From: an uncultured Parabacteroides sp. | Lineage (GTDB): Bacteria > Bacteroidota > Bacteroidia > Bacteroidales > Tannerellaceae | Direction: 5' to 3' | Length of the DNA stretch: 64,000 nt | NCBI RefSeq assembly: GCF_947855115.1 | Contig: NZ_CANTZW010000011.1 | Location: forward strand, 1-64,000 | In this document: piece by piece, positions 25,819-34,419 of the stretch | Position numbering within the stretch: position 1 is the stretch's first letter | Layout of the letters: the number at the start of each line of letters is the position of its first letter | Program-made: the position numbers and the translations under genes | Notes under the pieces: generated by a model | Told to the model about the DNA's origin: nothing | Databases searched by the model: none | What the model saw: the letters and a program-made list of their open reading frames with translations, nothing else

Positions 25819-25848
25819 AAGCTTACGGCTGAGGGTAACCGTAAGCTT
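25819..25848. repeat. Perfect 10-bp hairpin in the spacer
   Basis: AAGCTTACGG (25819-25828) and CCGTAAGCTT (25839-25848) form a perfect stem with a 10-base loop. A smaller palindrome, GGCTTGTCAAGCC, lies at 25804-25816. No T tract follows on either strand, so a terminator is doubtful. Confidence 0.5.
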
Positions 25849-26099
25849 ACGAGTTGGGGTATGAAATTAAGAAAGCCATACTTAACCTCCTCATTAGGGA
25901 AACCTAAGGTATATAACGCAAACTCCTTGTCATATCCCTTAATCGTTAATAACCACTCTCACGTAAACTCTCAAAACTCTGTATACCGATAGGTAAGCTT
26001 CGCATTCCTGTTTCCATAAAGCCTAATGATTTAATGCTTTTCACAAAGATATGCTTTCTTCACCGCTCAATCCGTTCTTAACATCTTTTTTAGTCCGAA

Positions 26100-26131
26100 T
26101 CTGTTTTTCTATCTAAAAATTTCTACATTTG
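26100..26131 (+). promoter_or_regulatory. Promoter of the ECF sigma factor gene
   Basis: TCTG (26100-26103), 20 bases, then TACATTTG (26124-26131): full -7 match and three-of-four -33 match with ideal spacing. It lies 20 bases before the ATG at 26152. Confidence 0.65.
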
Positions 26132-26151
26132 TCAATCAATCTACATTGAAA

Positions 26152-26697
26152 ATGAAAGGAGTTGACTTCAATAGTATTTATGAACGAAATTACCGACGGT
26201 CATTTCTGTTTACAAAGTCATATGTACACGATGATATGGCAGCGGAGGATATCGTGGCAGAATCTCTTGTGAAATATTGGAGATTGTCTACATCCCAAAA
26301 GGCTGAGACTTCAGAGGCACTTCTTCTTACCATATTGAGAAATAAGGCTTTAGATTATTTACGCCATAAAGCAATCCATGAATCCGCAATTGAAAACATT
26401 ACAGAACTTAATAACCGTGAACTAAACATTCGCATATCCACGCTTGAAGCATGTGATCCAGAACAAATATTCTCCCGAGAAATACAAATCATCATTCACA
26501 ATACCTTAAAATCACTACCTGAGCAAACCCGTAGGGTATTCGAAATGAGTCGTTTTGAAAATAAAACCGTGAAAGAAATCGCAGAAGAAACCAATCTTAC
26601 CGTAAAAGGAGTAGAGTACCACATAACCAAAGCATTAAAGGTATTACGAACCAATTTAAAAGATTACCTTCCTTTACTTTATTTTCTTTTTTCCTAA
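26152..26697 (+). CDS. ECF RNA polymerase sigma-70 factor (FecI-like, Bacteroides expansion)
   Basis: 181 residues. Region 2 (FNSIYERNYRRSFLFTKSYVHDDMAAEDIVAESLVKYW) and region 4 (LPEQTRRVFEMSRFENKTVKEIAEETNLTVKGVEYHITKALKVLR) are complete. Such factors recognise the promoters of their linked SusC/D operons and are held by a FecR-type anti-sigma. The ATG at 26152 is chosen; an in-frame TTG at 26146 precedes it. It is followed after 75 bases by the anti-sigma gene. Confidence 0.95.
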   Translation: MKGVDFNSIYERNYRRSFLFTKSYVHDDMAAEDIVAESLVKYWRLSTSQKAETSEALLLTILRNKALDYLRHKAIHESAIENITELNNRELNIRISTLEACDPEQIFSREIQIIIHNTLKSLPEQTRRVFEMSRFENKTVKEIAEETNLTVKGVEYHITKALKVLRTNLKDYLPLLYFLFS

Positions 26698-26772
26698 TTT
26701 TTTTCATTTTCCCACTAGGGATCTATCGCATAGCATCGTTTTTATAATACAAAACGATATTGATAGATTTTC

Positions 26773-27702
26773 ATGGAACAATTATTACAACGATATATTA
26801 GGGGTGAGGTTTCCGAAGAAGAGAGACTGAAAGTAGCGTCATGGCTAGATGAGAGCCCAGAGAATATGCGTGAATTTCTGGCTTTACGTAAGTTATATGA
26901 TATCTCTCTTTGGCAGACAGATATGGACAAAAGGCTGTCTGTAAAAAGCCACTTCTCGCAATATAAAAGAATAGTTGTTGAGGTTGTAAAGATCGCCGCA
27001 ATCCTTTTAATCGGTTTTTGGGGAAGCAAACAATTATTGACACTGCGCTCAGGCAAGTCACAAAAACACACCATTCATGTACCTGCCGGACAAAGAGTAG
27101 AGACAACCTTAGCCGATGGTACACATGTATGGCTAAATTCCCGTTCTACTTTAAAATTTCCCGAGCAATTCAGCACAAACTCCCGAAATGTGGAATTAGA
27201 TGGTGAAGCTTACTTTTCCGTCCAGCACAATGAAAAAAGCCCATTTATCGTACAAACCCCTAAATATGCGATCCAAGTATTAGGGACAGAATTCAACGTG
27301 AAAGCTTATCACGATAGTCCTCTATTTGAGACAGCTCTTATAAAAGGAAGTGTAGAAATAAGCTCTCCGGAGCTATCACAAAATGTACGTCTAAAACCAG
27401 ATGAGATCGCTATAGCCAATAACGGAAGGCTAGAAACGTCTCATATACAGAATTACAATTATTTTAAATGGAAAGAGGGGCTATTCTGCTTCGAAAACGA
27501 ATCGATCCAAAGTTTAATTGACAAACTACAACTTTATTATGATGTCCGGATAGACGTACAATGCCCAGCTTTACTCCAGTATCGTTATTCCGGGAAATTC
27601 AGGATAAAAGATGGAATCGACCATGTACTAAAAGTACTCCAGTTAAAACACAAATTCACTTATACGAAAAATGAGGAAAAGAATCTGATTATAATAAAAT
27701 AA
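26773..27702 (+). CDS. FecR-family anti-sigma factor
   Basis: 309 residues, inner membrane. The cytosolic N-terminus (about 1-70) holds the sigma-binding region (LLQRYIRGEVSEEERLKVASWLDESPEN). One membrane helix lies near 78-96 (VVEVVKIAAILLIGFWG), then the periplasmic FecR domain (HVPAGQRVETTLADGTHVWLNSRSTLKFPEQF, GEAYFSVQHNEKSPFIV) and a C-terminal STN-contacting domain. It relays a signal from the SusC N-terminal extension encoded next to the sigma factor encoded upstream. Confidence 0.95.
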   Translation: MEQLLQRYIRGEVSEEERLKVASWLDESPENMREFLALRKLYDISLWQTDMDKRLSVKSHFSQYKRIVVEVVKIAAILLIGFWGSKQLLTLRSGKSQKHTIHVPAGQRVETTLADGTHVWLNSRSTLKFPEQFSTNSRNVELDGEAYFSVQHNEKSPFIVQTPKYAIQVLGTEFNVKAYHDSPLFETALIKGSVEISSPELSQNVRLKPDEIAIANNGRLETSHIQNYNYFKWKEGLFCFENESIQSLIDKLQLYYDVRIDVQCPALLQYRYSGKFRIKDGIDHVLKVLQLKHKFTYTKNEEKNLIIIK

Positions 27703-27735
27703 AAACATTTATTCTCTACTTAAATCAATATGCCT

Positions 27736-27816
27736 ATGAAACAAAAAAATCCGTTAAACTAATAGGTACAAAAAACCGGGAAATGTTGCAGCATCTCCCG
27801 GTATAGGTCAGTACCT
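27736..27816 (+). promoter_or_regulatory. Structured leader of susC homologue: mini-ORF plus nested hairpins
   Basis: In the 162-base gap before the SusC gene an 8-codon frame (MKQKNPLN, 27736-27762) ends two bases before a nested dyad: outer arms AGGTAC (27764-27769) and GTACCT (27811-27816), inner arms ACCGGGA (27775-27781) and TCCCGGT (27796-27802). This could be a leader-peptide attenuator or a site for antisense RNA control. No T run follows. Confidence 0.45.
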
Positions 27817-27864
27817 CATTATCCTTAAATTATTTAGTACTAACATTAAAAACATCACAAATGT

Positions 27865-30800
27865 ATGAAAAATAAAGTATTTCGAGTCATGAAGTTAACT
27901 TTAACAACGCTATTTATTTTCACTTCCGGGTTATTAGCTTCTGTTCGCTCACAAAATATGCGTGTTAACTTTACATTGAACAACGCTAAAACACACAATA
28001 TCTTGGAAGAGATAGAAAAACAGACAGATTATCTTTTCATTTACAACGTTGATGAAGTTGATCTTAACCGAAGAGTCTCAATCACGGCCTCAAATCAAAC
28101 CGTAGCGGAGATTTTATCTAATGTCTTCAAAAACACAGGTATTGTTTATGCGATGGAAGGTAACAATATCTTTCTGATGAAAAAAGAGGCAAATAAAGAA
28201 TCATCCTCCCAGCAAAGTAAAAAAAGAATCACAGGAACCGTAATTGATAAAAACGGAGAGCCTATCATAGGAGCCAATGTGCTCATAAAAGGGACTTCTA
28301 CCGGAACTATTACGGACTTTGATGGAAAATATACATTGGAAGTACCAGAAAAGGCCATTATTCAGATTTCATACATTGGGTATCTGAGTCAAGATGTCGT
28401 TGTAAACGATCAGAAAGAAATAACTGTTCGTTTGGTAGAAGACACACAAAGCTTGGATGAAGTTGTTGTTGTCGGTTATGGTACTCAAAAAAAAGGAGAG
28501 GTAGCGAGCGCCATTTCTTCTATCAAATCCGAAAATTTCATCAAAACACCGTCCACTGACCCTGCCCAACTTATTAAAGGACAAGTACCGGGCTTAAGTA
28601 TCATCACGCCAGACGCAAATCCGACATCCACGTCCGAGATCTCTTTAAGAGGAATCACAACTTTAAAAGCCAGCGCAAGTCCACTTGTATTAATTGACGG
28701 TATTCCCGGCGATTTAAATTCAGTATCTCCCGATGATATCCAACAAATAGACGTATTAAAAGACGGTTCTGCCGCCGCGATCTATGGAACACGCGGAACA
28801 AATGGCGTAATCCTGATCACGACAAAAAATGCCCTAGGAGAAATGCCGACAGAAGTAGATGTAAACGCATACATATCTACACAACAAATAATAAAAAGAC
28901 TTCCTTTCATGAACGCGGATGAATACCGCCAACGAGTAAAAGAAGGTGTAGCCGGAGCCCAAGACGATGGTTCTACAACGGATTGGCTAGACCAAGTAAC
29001 CCGTACTCCATTTACTCAAATCTACAATATCAGCTTACGAGGGGGGAGCCGTACCACGAATTATGTCGCCAGCTTTGAATATAGAGGTCTAAACGGATTA
29101 ATCAAGCGGACCAATAACCAAATGTATTATCCTCGTATTGAAATCACACATCGCATGTTTAATAACAAGTTAAAATTAAACGCTAGTTTAAGTGGATATA
29201 AACAAAGTTACTTCTCTGGTTCTGATGGAGGAAGCTATAACAGCGAGGTTTACAGAAATGCCTTGATATACAATCCGACAACACCAGTATATACCGCAGA
29301 TGGGAAATATTCGGAAAGTACTAAAAACGAATACTATAATCCTGTAGCAATGTTAAATGAGGTTGAGGGAGAAAATCAAGCGACCAACTTAAGAATGTTC
29401 GGAAATATCACTTACACACCGATAGAAGGTTTGGATATTAAATATCTTGTTTCTTCCAACACATATAATCAAGCACGAGGGTATTACGAGACACAAAACC
29501 ATAAATCAACCTGGCGGGATGGGAAAAATGGTTACGCATCTCGCGGAACAACACGAAAGACACAAGATTTATCCGAGCTAACAGTTCAATGGAGAAAAAC
29601 ATTATTTGAGGATCACTCTTTCACGTTATTAGCGGGTTATAGCTGGCAAAAAGATACGTACCAATATTATTATATGCAAAACTATGATTTCCCTTCTGAT
29701 GATTATACATATAACAATATGGAGGCCGGACAAGCCTTGAAAGATGGGAAAGCCACGGAATATTCAGAAGCAAACGAAAGTAGGCTGATTGGTTATTTCG
29801 GTCGTTTAAACTATAGTTACAAAGGTAAATATATGCTAGCAGCCAGTATCCGTCATGAAGGATCCACTAAATTTGGCGCAGATCACAAATGGGGAAATTT
29901 CCCGTCTATATCCGGCGCATGGAATATTAAAGGTGAAAATTTCCTGAATGATGTAGATGAACTATCTGCTTTAAAATTACGTGCAGGTTTCGGTATAACC
30001 GGTACGGTTCCCGATGATCCCTATATGTCCTTGAATACACTAAACTTCGGTACATATGTATATTACAACGGACAATATATAAAAACCATCCGCCCAGATT
30101 CCAACGCTAATCCAGATTTACGATGGGAGAAAAAGAAGGAGGTTAACGTTGGTATAGATTTTGGTTTCCTTGATGATCGTATCAGTGGTAATATCGATTA
30201 TTATAATCGTAAGACAGAGGATTTGCTATGGGACTATACCGTACCATCTCCTCCTTATCTATACTCTAGTATGGTGGCGAACGCAGGTTCGATGAGAAAT
30301 TCAGGTATCGAGGTCGGTATAACCGCAATACCTGTACAAACCAAAGATTTTCAATGGACAACCTCGGCCAACTACTCAACAAATAAAAATAAGTTATTAT
30401 CACTATCTAATGATCAGTTTATATCTAGTGGTTACTCAGATCAGGGATCCACAGGAGAACCATTACAAACCACTACACATCGTATTCAGGAAGGTGAACC
30501 AATAGGTAATTTCTGGGGATACAAAACAATTGACATTGACGATAACGGACATTGGATCATAGAGGGAGCGGATGGTAACCCCAAACCGATCTCCGAGCAA
30601 CAGCCAACGGATAAACAGGTGATCGGTAACGGCCTACCTAAGCACTACCTAAATTGGAACAATTCTATCAGTTGGAAAGGCTTCGATTTTAGTGTAACCA
30701 TGCGCGGAGCTTTCGGATTTGATATTTTAAATATGCCACGCTTACAATATGGGGCTCCTGTCATGCTAGCAAGAGGTAATGTACTAAATGAGGCATTCGA

Positions 30801-31098
30801 TACAAAATTTGGTAAATCCCCTTTGGCGATAGATCAAGAACTTCAATATGTAAGCTACTACATCGAAAAAGGGAACTATTGGAAAATAGACAATATTACC
30901 CTTGGTTATACATTTAATTTCAACACATGGATTAAACGGTTAAGGATATATGGGACGGTCTCTAACTTAGCCACCATTACAGGATATTCCGGAATCGACC
31001 CCGAGGTCAGCTTAAGTGGTTTGGCCCCAGGCGTAGATAACAAAAACCGTTATCCGTCCACCCGAACTTACACATTAGGAGTTTCTGTTAAATTTTAA
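27865..31098 (+). CDS. SusC/RagA-family TonB-linked outer-membrane transporter with STN domain
   Basis: 1077 residues. Signal peptide, then a secretin/TonB short N-terminal domain (about 33-105: FTLNNAKTHNILEEIEKQTDYLFIY), the extension that contacts FecR-type anti-sigma factors. A carboxypeptidase-regulatory-like domain follows (120-195), then the TonB-box/plug start (LDEVVVVGYGTQKKGE) and a 22-strand-type barrel. It imports oligosaccharides delivered by its SusD partner, whose gene starts 13 bases later. The STN domain ties this locus to the ECF/FecR pair upstream. Confidence 0.96.
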   Translation: MKNKVFRVMKLTLTTLFIFTSGLLASVRSQNMRVNFTLNNAKTHNILEEIEKQTDYLFIYNVDEVDLNRRVSITASNQTVAEILSNVFKNTGIVYAMEGNNIFLMKKEANKESSSQQSKKRITGTVIDKNGEPIIGANVLIKGTSTGTITDFDGKYTLEVPEKAIIQISYIGYLSQDVVVNDQKEITVRLVEDTQSLDEVVVVGYGTQKKGEVASAISSIKSENFIKTPSTDPAQLIKGQVPGLSIITPDANPTSTSEISLRGITTLKASASPLVLIDGIPGDLNSVSPDDIQQIDVLKDGSAAAIYGTRGTNGVILITTKNALGEMPTEVDVNAYISTQQIIKRLPFMNADEYRQRVKEGVAGAQDDGSTTDWLDQVTRTPFTQIYNISLRGGSRTTNYVASFEYRGLNGLIKRTNNQMYYPRIEITHRMFNNKLKLNASLSGYKQSYFSGSDGGSYNSEVYRNALIYNPTTPVYTADGKYSESTKNEYYNPVAMLNEVEGENQATNLRMFGNITYTPIEGLDIKYLVSSNTYNQARGYYETQNHKSTWRDGKNGYASRGTTRKTQDLSELTVQWRKTLFEDHSFTLLAGYSWQKDTYQYYYMQNYDFPSDDYTYNNMEAGQALKDGKATEYSEANESRLIGYFGRLNYSYKGKYMLAASIRHEGSTKFGADHKWGNFPSISGAWNIKGENFLNDVDELSALKLRAGFGITGTVPDDPYMSLNTLNFGTYVYYNGQYIKTIRPDSNANPDLRWEKKKEVNVGIDFGFLDDRISGNIDYYNRKTEDLLWDYTVPSPPYLYSSMVANAGSMRNSGIEVGITAIPVQTKDFQWTTSANYSTNKNKLLSLSNDQFISSGYSDQGSTGEPLQTTTHRIQEGEPIGNFWGYKTIDIDDNGHWIIEGADGNPKPISEQQPTDKQVIGNGLPKHYLNWNNSISWKGFDFSVTMRGAFGFDILNMPRLQYGAPVMLARGNVLNEAFDTKFGKSPLAIDQELQYVSYYIEKGNYWKIDNITLGYTFNFNTWIKRLRIYGTVSNLATITGYSGIDPEVSLSGLAPGVDNKNRYPSTRTYTLGVSVKF

Positions 31099-31111
31099 AT
31101 CGTAATAAGCC

Positions 31112-32725
31112 ATGAATACTTATATAAAAATTCTTTTAAGTACTTGTTGTTCTTTTAGTATACTTTCTTGCAGTAACAATTTGGATGAGACTGTATATTC
31201 GAAAGTAACAGAACAAACATACAATTATACAGTAGATGATTTTACTCCTTCTATAGCAAGTGTATATAGTTATTTACGTAGCCAATCAGATCATTGGGGA
31301 TATTTTTGTGCACAAGAAGTAAGTGCGGATGCTATCGTTATGCCACCCAATGCCTCAGGCTGGGATGATGGAGGCGTATATCGCCGTATGCATTATCAAA
31401 CCTGGAACTCAGAGCAAGATCATGTAAAAAATATATGGTCTTGGTTCTATCAAGGTGCTTTACTATGCAACAAAGTTATCGAACAGATTGAAACAGGAGT
31501 GATACCTACACCTTCCGACACAGAAAAAACACAAGGATTGGCAGAACTTCGGGCTATGAGGGCTTACTACTATTGGCAAATATGTGACAATTTCGGAGAC
31601 GCTCCTCTCGTTACAACTACCGCTATGGATTTACCCGCCAAAAACACACGCAAAGAAATTTTCGACTTTGTCGAAAAAGAACTTACAGAGGTAATACCTA
31701 GCTTAAGCGAAGAAGTAGGAGGCAATTATTACGGGCGAATGACAAAATGGGCAGCCAAAGCACTATTAGCCAACTTATACCTAAACGCAGAAGTTTATGT
31801 AAATGAGGCACGCTGGAATGACTGTATAACCCAATGTGATGATATCATAAACAGCGGAAAGTTCACTCTAGCAGAAAATTACAAGGATCCTTTTAGGGCC
31901 CAAGGTGTCGAAAGCTGTAAAGAAATTATTTTCACTATCCCTTATGACGAGAATTTCGCTACGGGAAATAGTATATTTATGTTTTCTTGGCACGGCGAAC
32001 TAAAAAAGAAATACAATACGATTGACACACCTTGGGGATGTGGATCCGCTATGGGAGTTACCCAATTTATAGACACTTACAATGAAAATGATTCACGTTT
32101 AACCGATACTTGGCTCATGGGACAACAATTTGCCGCTGATGGTACCCCCTTATATGGAACCTATGATAAAATGGGAGAACTCCTGATTTACACGAAGGAT
32201 ATCCCTAGCGGTAATTATACCAGCGAGTTAGAAGGTTACAGGATGAACAAATTCGAGGTAGCAGAAAACTCATATTCCAATTCAAGCACAGACATTCCGG
32301 TATTCAGATATGCGGAAATTCTGATGATGAAAGCAGAATGCTTATTACGTACGGGAAAATCCGGCGCTGGCACTTTGGTTACCCAGGTACGTCAACGGGC
32401 GTTTAAGGATAACCCTGAATTAGCGACAGTAACAGACTCTCAATTAGCGGAAAATACTTGCTATCAATATGGCTATGTGGAAGATTATAAAATCGTAGAT
32501 AAAGGAAACACAGATCCGGTTCAATTTGGAAGAATGTATGATGAACTGGGCTGGGAATTTGCTTGGGAAATGCACCGCCGCAGAGATGCCATTCGTTTCG
32601 GTATATATACCACAAAAAGTTGGTTATCCCATAAGCCTGAGGGAGATTATCGTTCAGTGTTCCCTATTCCTGAAACTGTATTGACCTCAAATCCGAACCT
32701 GGAACAGAATCCTAATTACTTATAA
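31112..32725 (+). CDS. SusD/RagB-family glycan-binding lipoprotein
   Basis: 537 residues. A lipoprotein signal ends in SILSCSNN. N-terminal TPR-like helices contain LRAMRAYYYWQICDNFGDAPLV, a SusD signature, and the C-terminus has the family's RRRDAIRFG and PIPETVLTSNPNLEQNPNY. It caps the SusC barrel at the cell surface and captures glycan. It is encoded directly after the SusC gene. Confidence 0.96.
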   Translation: MNTYIKILLSTCCSFSILSCSNNLDETVYSKVTEQTYNYTVDDFTPSIASVYSYLRSQSDHWGYFCAQEVSADAIVMPPNASGWDDGGVYRRMHYQTWNSEQDHVKNIWSWFYQGALLCNKVIEQIETGVIPTPSDTEKTQGLAELRAMRAYYYWQICDNFGDAPLVTTTAMDLPAKNTRKEIFDFVEKELTEVIPSLSEEVGGNYYGRMTKWAAKALLANLYLNAEVYVNEARWNDCITQCDDIINSGKFTLAENYKDPFRAQGVESCKEIIFTIPYDENFATGNSIFMFSWHGELKKKYNTIDTPWGCGSAMGVTQFIDTYNENDSRLTDTWLMGQQFAADGTPLYGTYDKMGELLIYTKDIPSGNYTSELEGYRMNKFEVAENSYSNSSTDIPVFRYAEILMMKAECLLRTGKSGAGTLVTQVRQRAFKDNPELATVTDSQLAENTCYQYGYVEDYKIVDKGNTDPVQFGRMYDELGWEFAWEMHRRRDAIRFGIYTTKSWLSHKPEGDYRSVFPIPETVLTSNPNLEQNPNYL

Positions 32726-32787
32726 ACAAACTGATGTCCAATCTAGGTGTCCTTCTAAAGGAAGGACACCTACAATAAAATCATTAT

Positions 32788-34335
32788 ATGATCAAGAATC
32801 ATACACACGTTTTCTATTTGCTTATTGGATTTTGTTTTTCTTTAAATATTCAAGGACAGGTTTTAGATCGTCATTTATCTGATTCATATGTAGATAAATT
32901 CAATCAGCAAGATGAGGAAATGTACATACAATCCATACCAAACAAACAAGCTAAAGATTTTCTCGCCGAAAATATCCCTTTTTTCGAATGTCCAGACAAA
33001 GACATCGAAGAGATTTATTATTTCCGATGGTGGACTTATAGAAAACACATAAAAGAGACTCCAGAGGGATTTATAATAACAGAATTTCTGCCTGAAGTCT
33101 CTTGGGCTGGAAAATATAACGGCATTTGTTGTCCGGCATGGTTTCATTTCAGGGAAGGAAGATGGCTACATAGACAACGTTACTTGAATGATTACGCTTA
33201 TTACTGGTTAAGAGGAGGAGGTGATGTTCGATCGTATAGTTTTCCTGTAGCCAACGCAATCTACCAATATTTTTTGGTCACAGGGAATGACTCCATATTA
33301 AAAGACCTATATCCTGAGTTGGTCTCTAACTTCAACGGATGGGAAAAAGAAAAATTTAATTCCGAAACTGGTCTTTTCTGGCAAACAGACAATCGTGATG
33401 GCATGGAAATCTCTATCGGAGGAAATGGCTATAGAGCGACCATTAACTCTTATATGGCAGCAGAAGCAAATACTCTTGCTTGGGTAGCAAAGAAAAAGAA
33501 TGATCCTCAAGGACCCTATTTCTGCGAGAAAGCCGAGACGATCCGTAACAGAATGTTCGATTTATTATGGGACGAACAGGCATCCTTTATGAAAGTGCTA
33601 CCTATGGAGAGCAACGCGATATTACGTGATGTCAGGGAATTGCATGGTTATACGCCTTGGAGTTTTGATCTGGCAAGCCCTTCTTATGCTGTCGCATGGA
33701 AATTTCTAATGGACAAAAAACATTTTTTTGCTCCATATGGTCCTACAACCGCTGAACAGTGTCATCCAAAATTCAAGGTTGTCTATGAAGGACACGAATG
33801 CCAGTGGAATGGTCCATCTTGGCCTTTCGCCACAGCCATGACATTGACAGGATTAACGAATTTACTGAATGATCAAGAACAAAGCTATATAGCCAAAAAT
33901 GATTTTTTGACATTACTGAAGATATATGCAAAAAGCCAACATCTTACATTAGATAATGGTAATGTTATTCCTTGGATCGACGAGAACCTAAATCCTTTTA
34001 CGGGAGATTGGATATCCAGAACCATGTTGAAAAATCACCAACCTAAAGAGAGAGGCAGAAACTACAATCATTCCTCTTTTTGTGACTTGGTCATAAGTGG
34101 ACTGGTAGGAATTCGTCCGCAAAACGAAGATGTTCTTATCGTCAATCCTTTGATACCAAATGGTATATGGGACTATTTTTGTCTAGATCATATAGTGTAT
34201 CATCATAAAAAAATATGTATTCTATATGATAAAACAGGAAAAAAATATAATAAAGGAAAAGGATTCTTTATCTTCGTCGACGGAAAAAAAGTAGCATCAG
34301 CAGAATCATTGACAAAAATGGTTTGTAAACTTTAA
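32788..34335 (+). CDS. Predicted (alpha/alpha)6-barrel glycoside hydrolase, GH63/MGH1-like
   Basis: 515 residues with a Sec signal (FYLLIGFCFSLNIQGQ). The sequence has the pattern of trehalase/GH63-like toroids: EVSWAGKYNGICCPAWFHF, WLRGGGDVRSYSFPVANAIYQYF, then ECQWNGPSWPFATAMTLTGL and RNYNHSSFCDLVISGLVGIRP near the end. Enzymes with this fold release terminal sugars such as glucose or mannose; the precise family and linkage are not readable by eye. Its place in the locus, between SusD and two GH127 enzymes, suggests it removes a side-chain residue from the same glycan. Confidence 0.75.
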   Translation: MIKNHTHVFYLLIGFCFSLNIQGQVLDRHLSDSYVDKFNQQDEEMYIQSIPNKQAKDFLAENIPFFECPDKDIEEIYYFRWWTYRKHIKETPEGFIITEFLPEVSWAGKYNGICCPAWFHFREGRWLHRQRYLNDYAYYWLRGGGDVRSYSFPVANAIYQYFLVTGNDSILKDLYPELVSNFNGWEKEKFNSETGLFWQTDNRDGMEISIGGNGYRATINSYMAAEANTLAWVAKKKNDPQGPYFCEKAETIRNRMFDLLWDEQASFMKVLPMESNAILRDVRELHGYTPWSFDLASPSYAVAWKFLMDKKHFFAPYGPTTAEQCHPKFKVVYEGHECQWNGPSWPFATAMTLTGLTNLLNDQEQSYIAKNDFLTLLKIYAKSQHLTLDNGNVIPWIDENLNPFTGDWISRTMLKNHQPKERGRNYNHSSFCDLVISGLVGIRPQNEDVLIVNPLIPNGIWDYFCLDHIVYHHKKICILYDKTGKKYNKGKGFFIFVDGKKVASAESLTKMVCKL

Positions 34336-34419
34336 ATTTTTTATTATAAATCAGACCTATAACATCAATAGGTCTTCATATAAAACATTGATTAGATTAT
34401 AACTTTAAATCTCAAAAAA

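Larger units (their letters stand above)
25516..26099. other. Long non-coding spacer between the RiPP regulator and the polysaccharide locus
   Basis: About 600 bp separate the divergent regulator (25515) and sigma-factor gene (26152). It holds the -7 element at 25521, four palindromic sites at 22-bp spacing (25631-25716) and a hairpin at 25819-25848. Apart from these and the sigma-gene promoter from 26100, I see no gene: the open frames at 25545 and 25807 have no family resemblance. Confidence 0.7.

Noticed and set aside
25545..25992. Two plus-strand frames (76 and 61 codons) in the long spacer
   Set aside because: The first translates the palindromic array into a low-complexity Cys/Lys/Val string; neither has a promoter, ribosome site or recognisable family.
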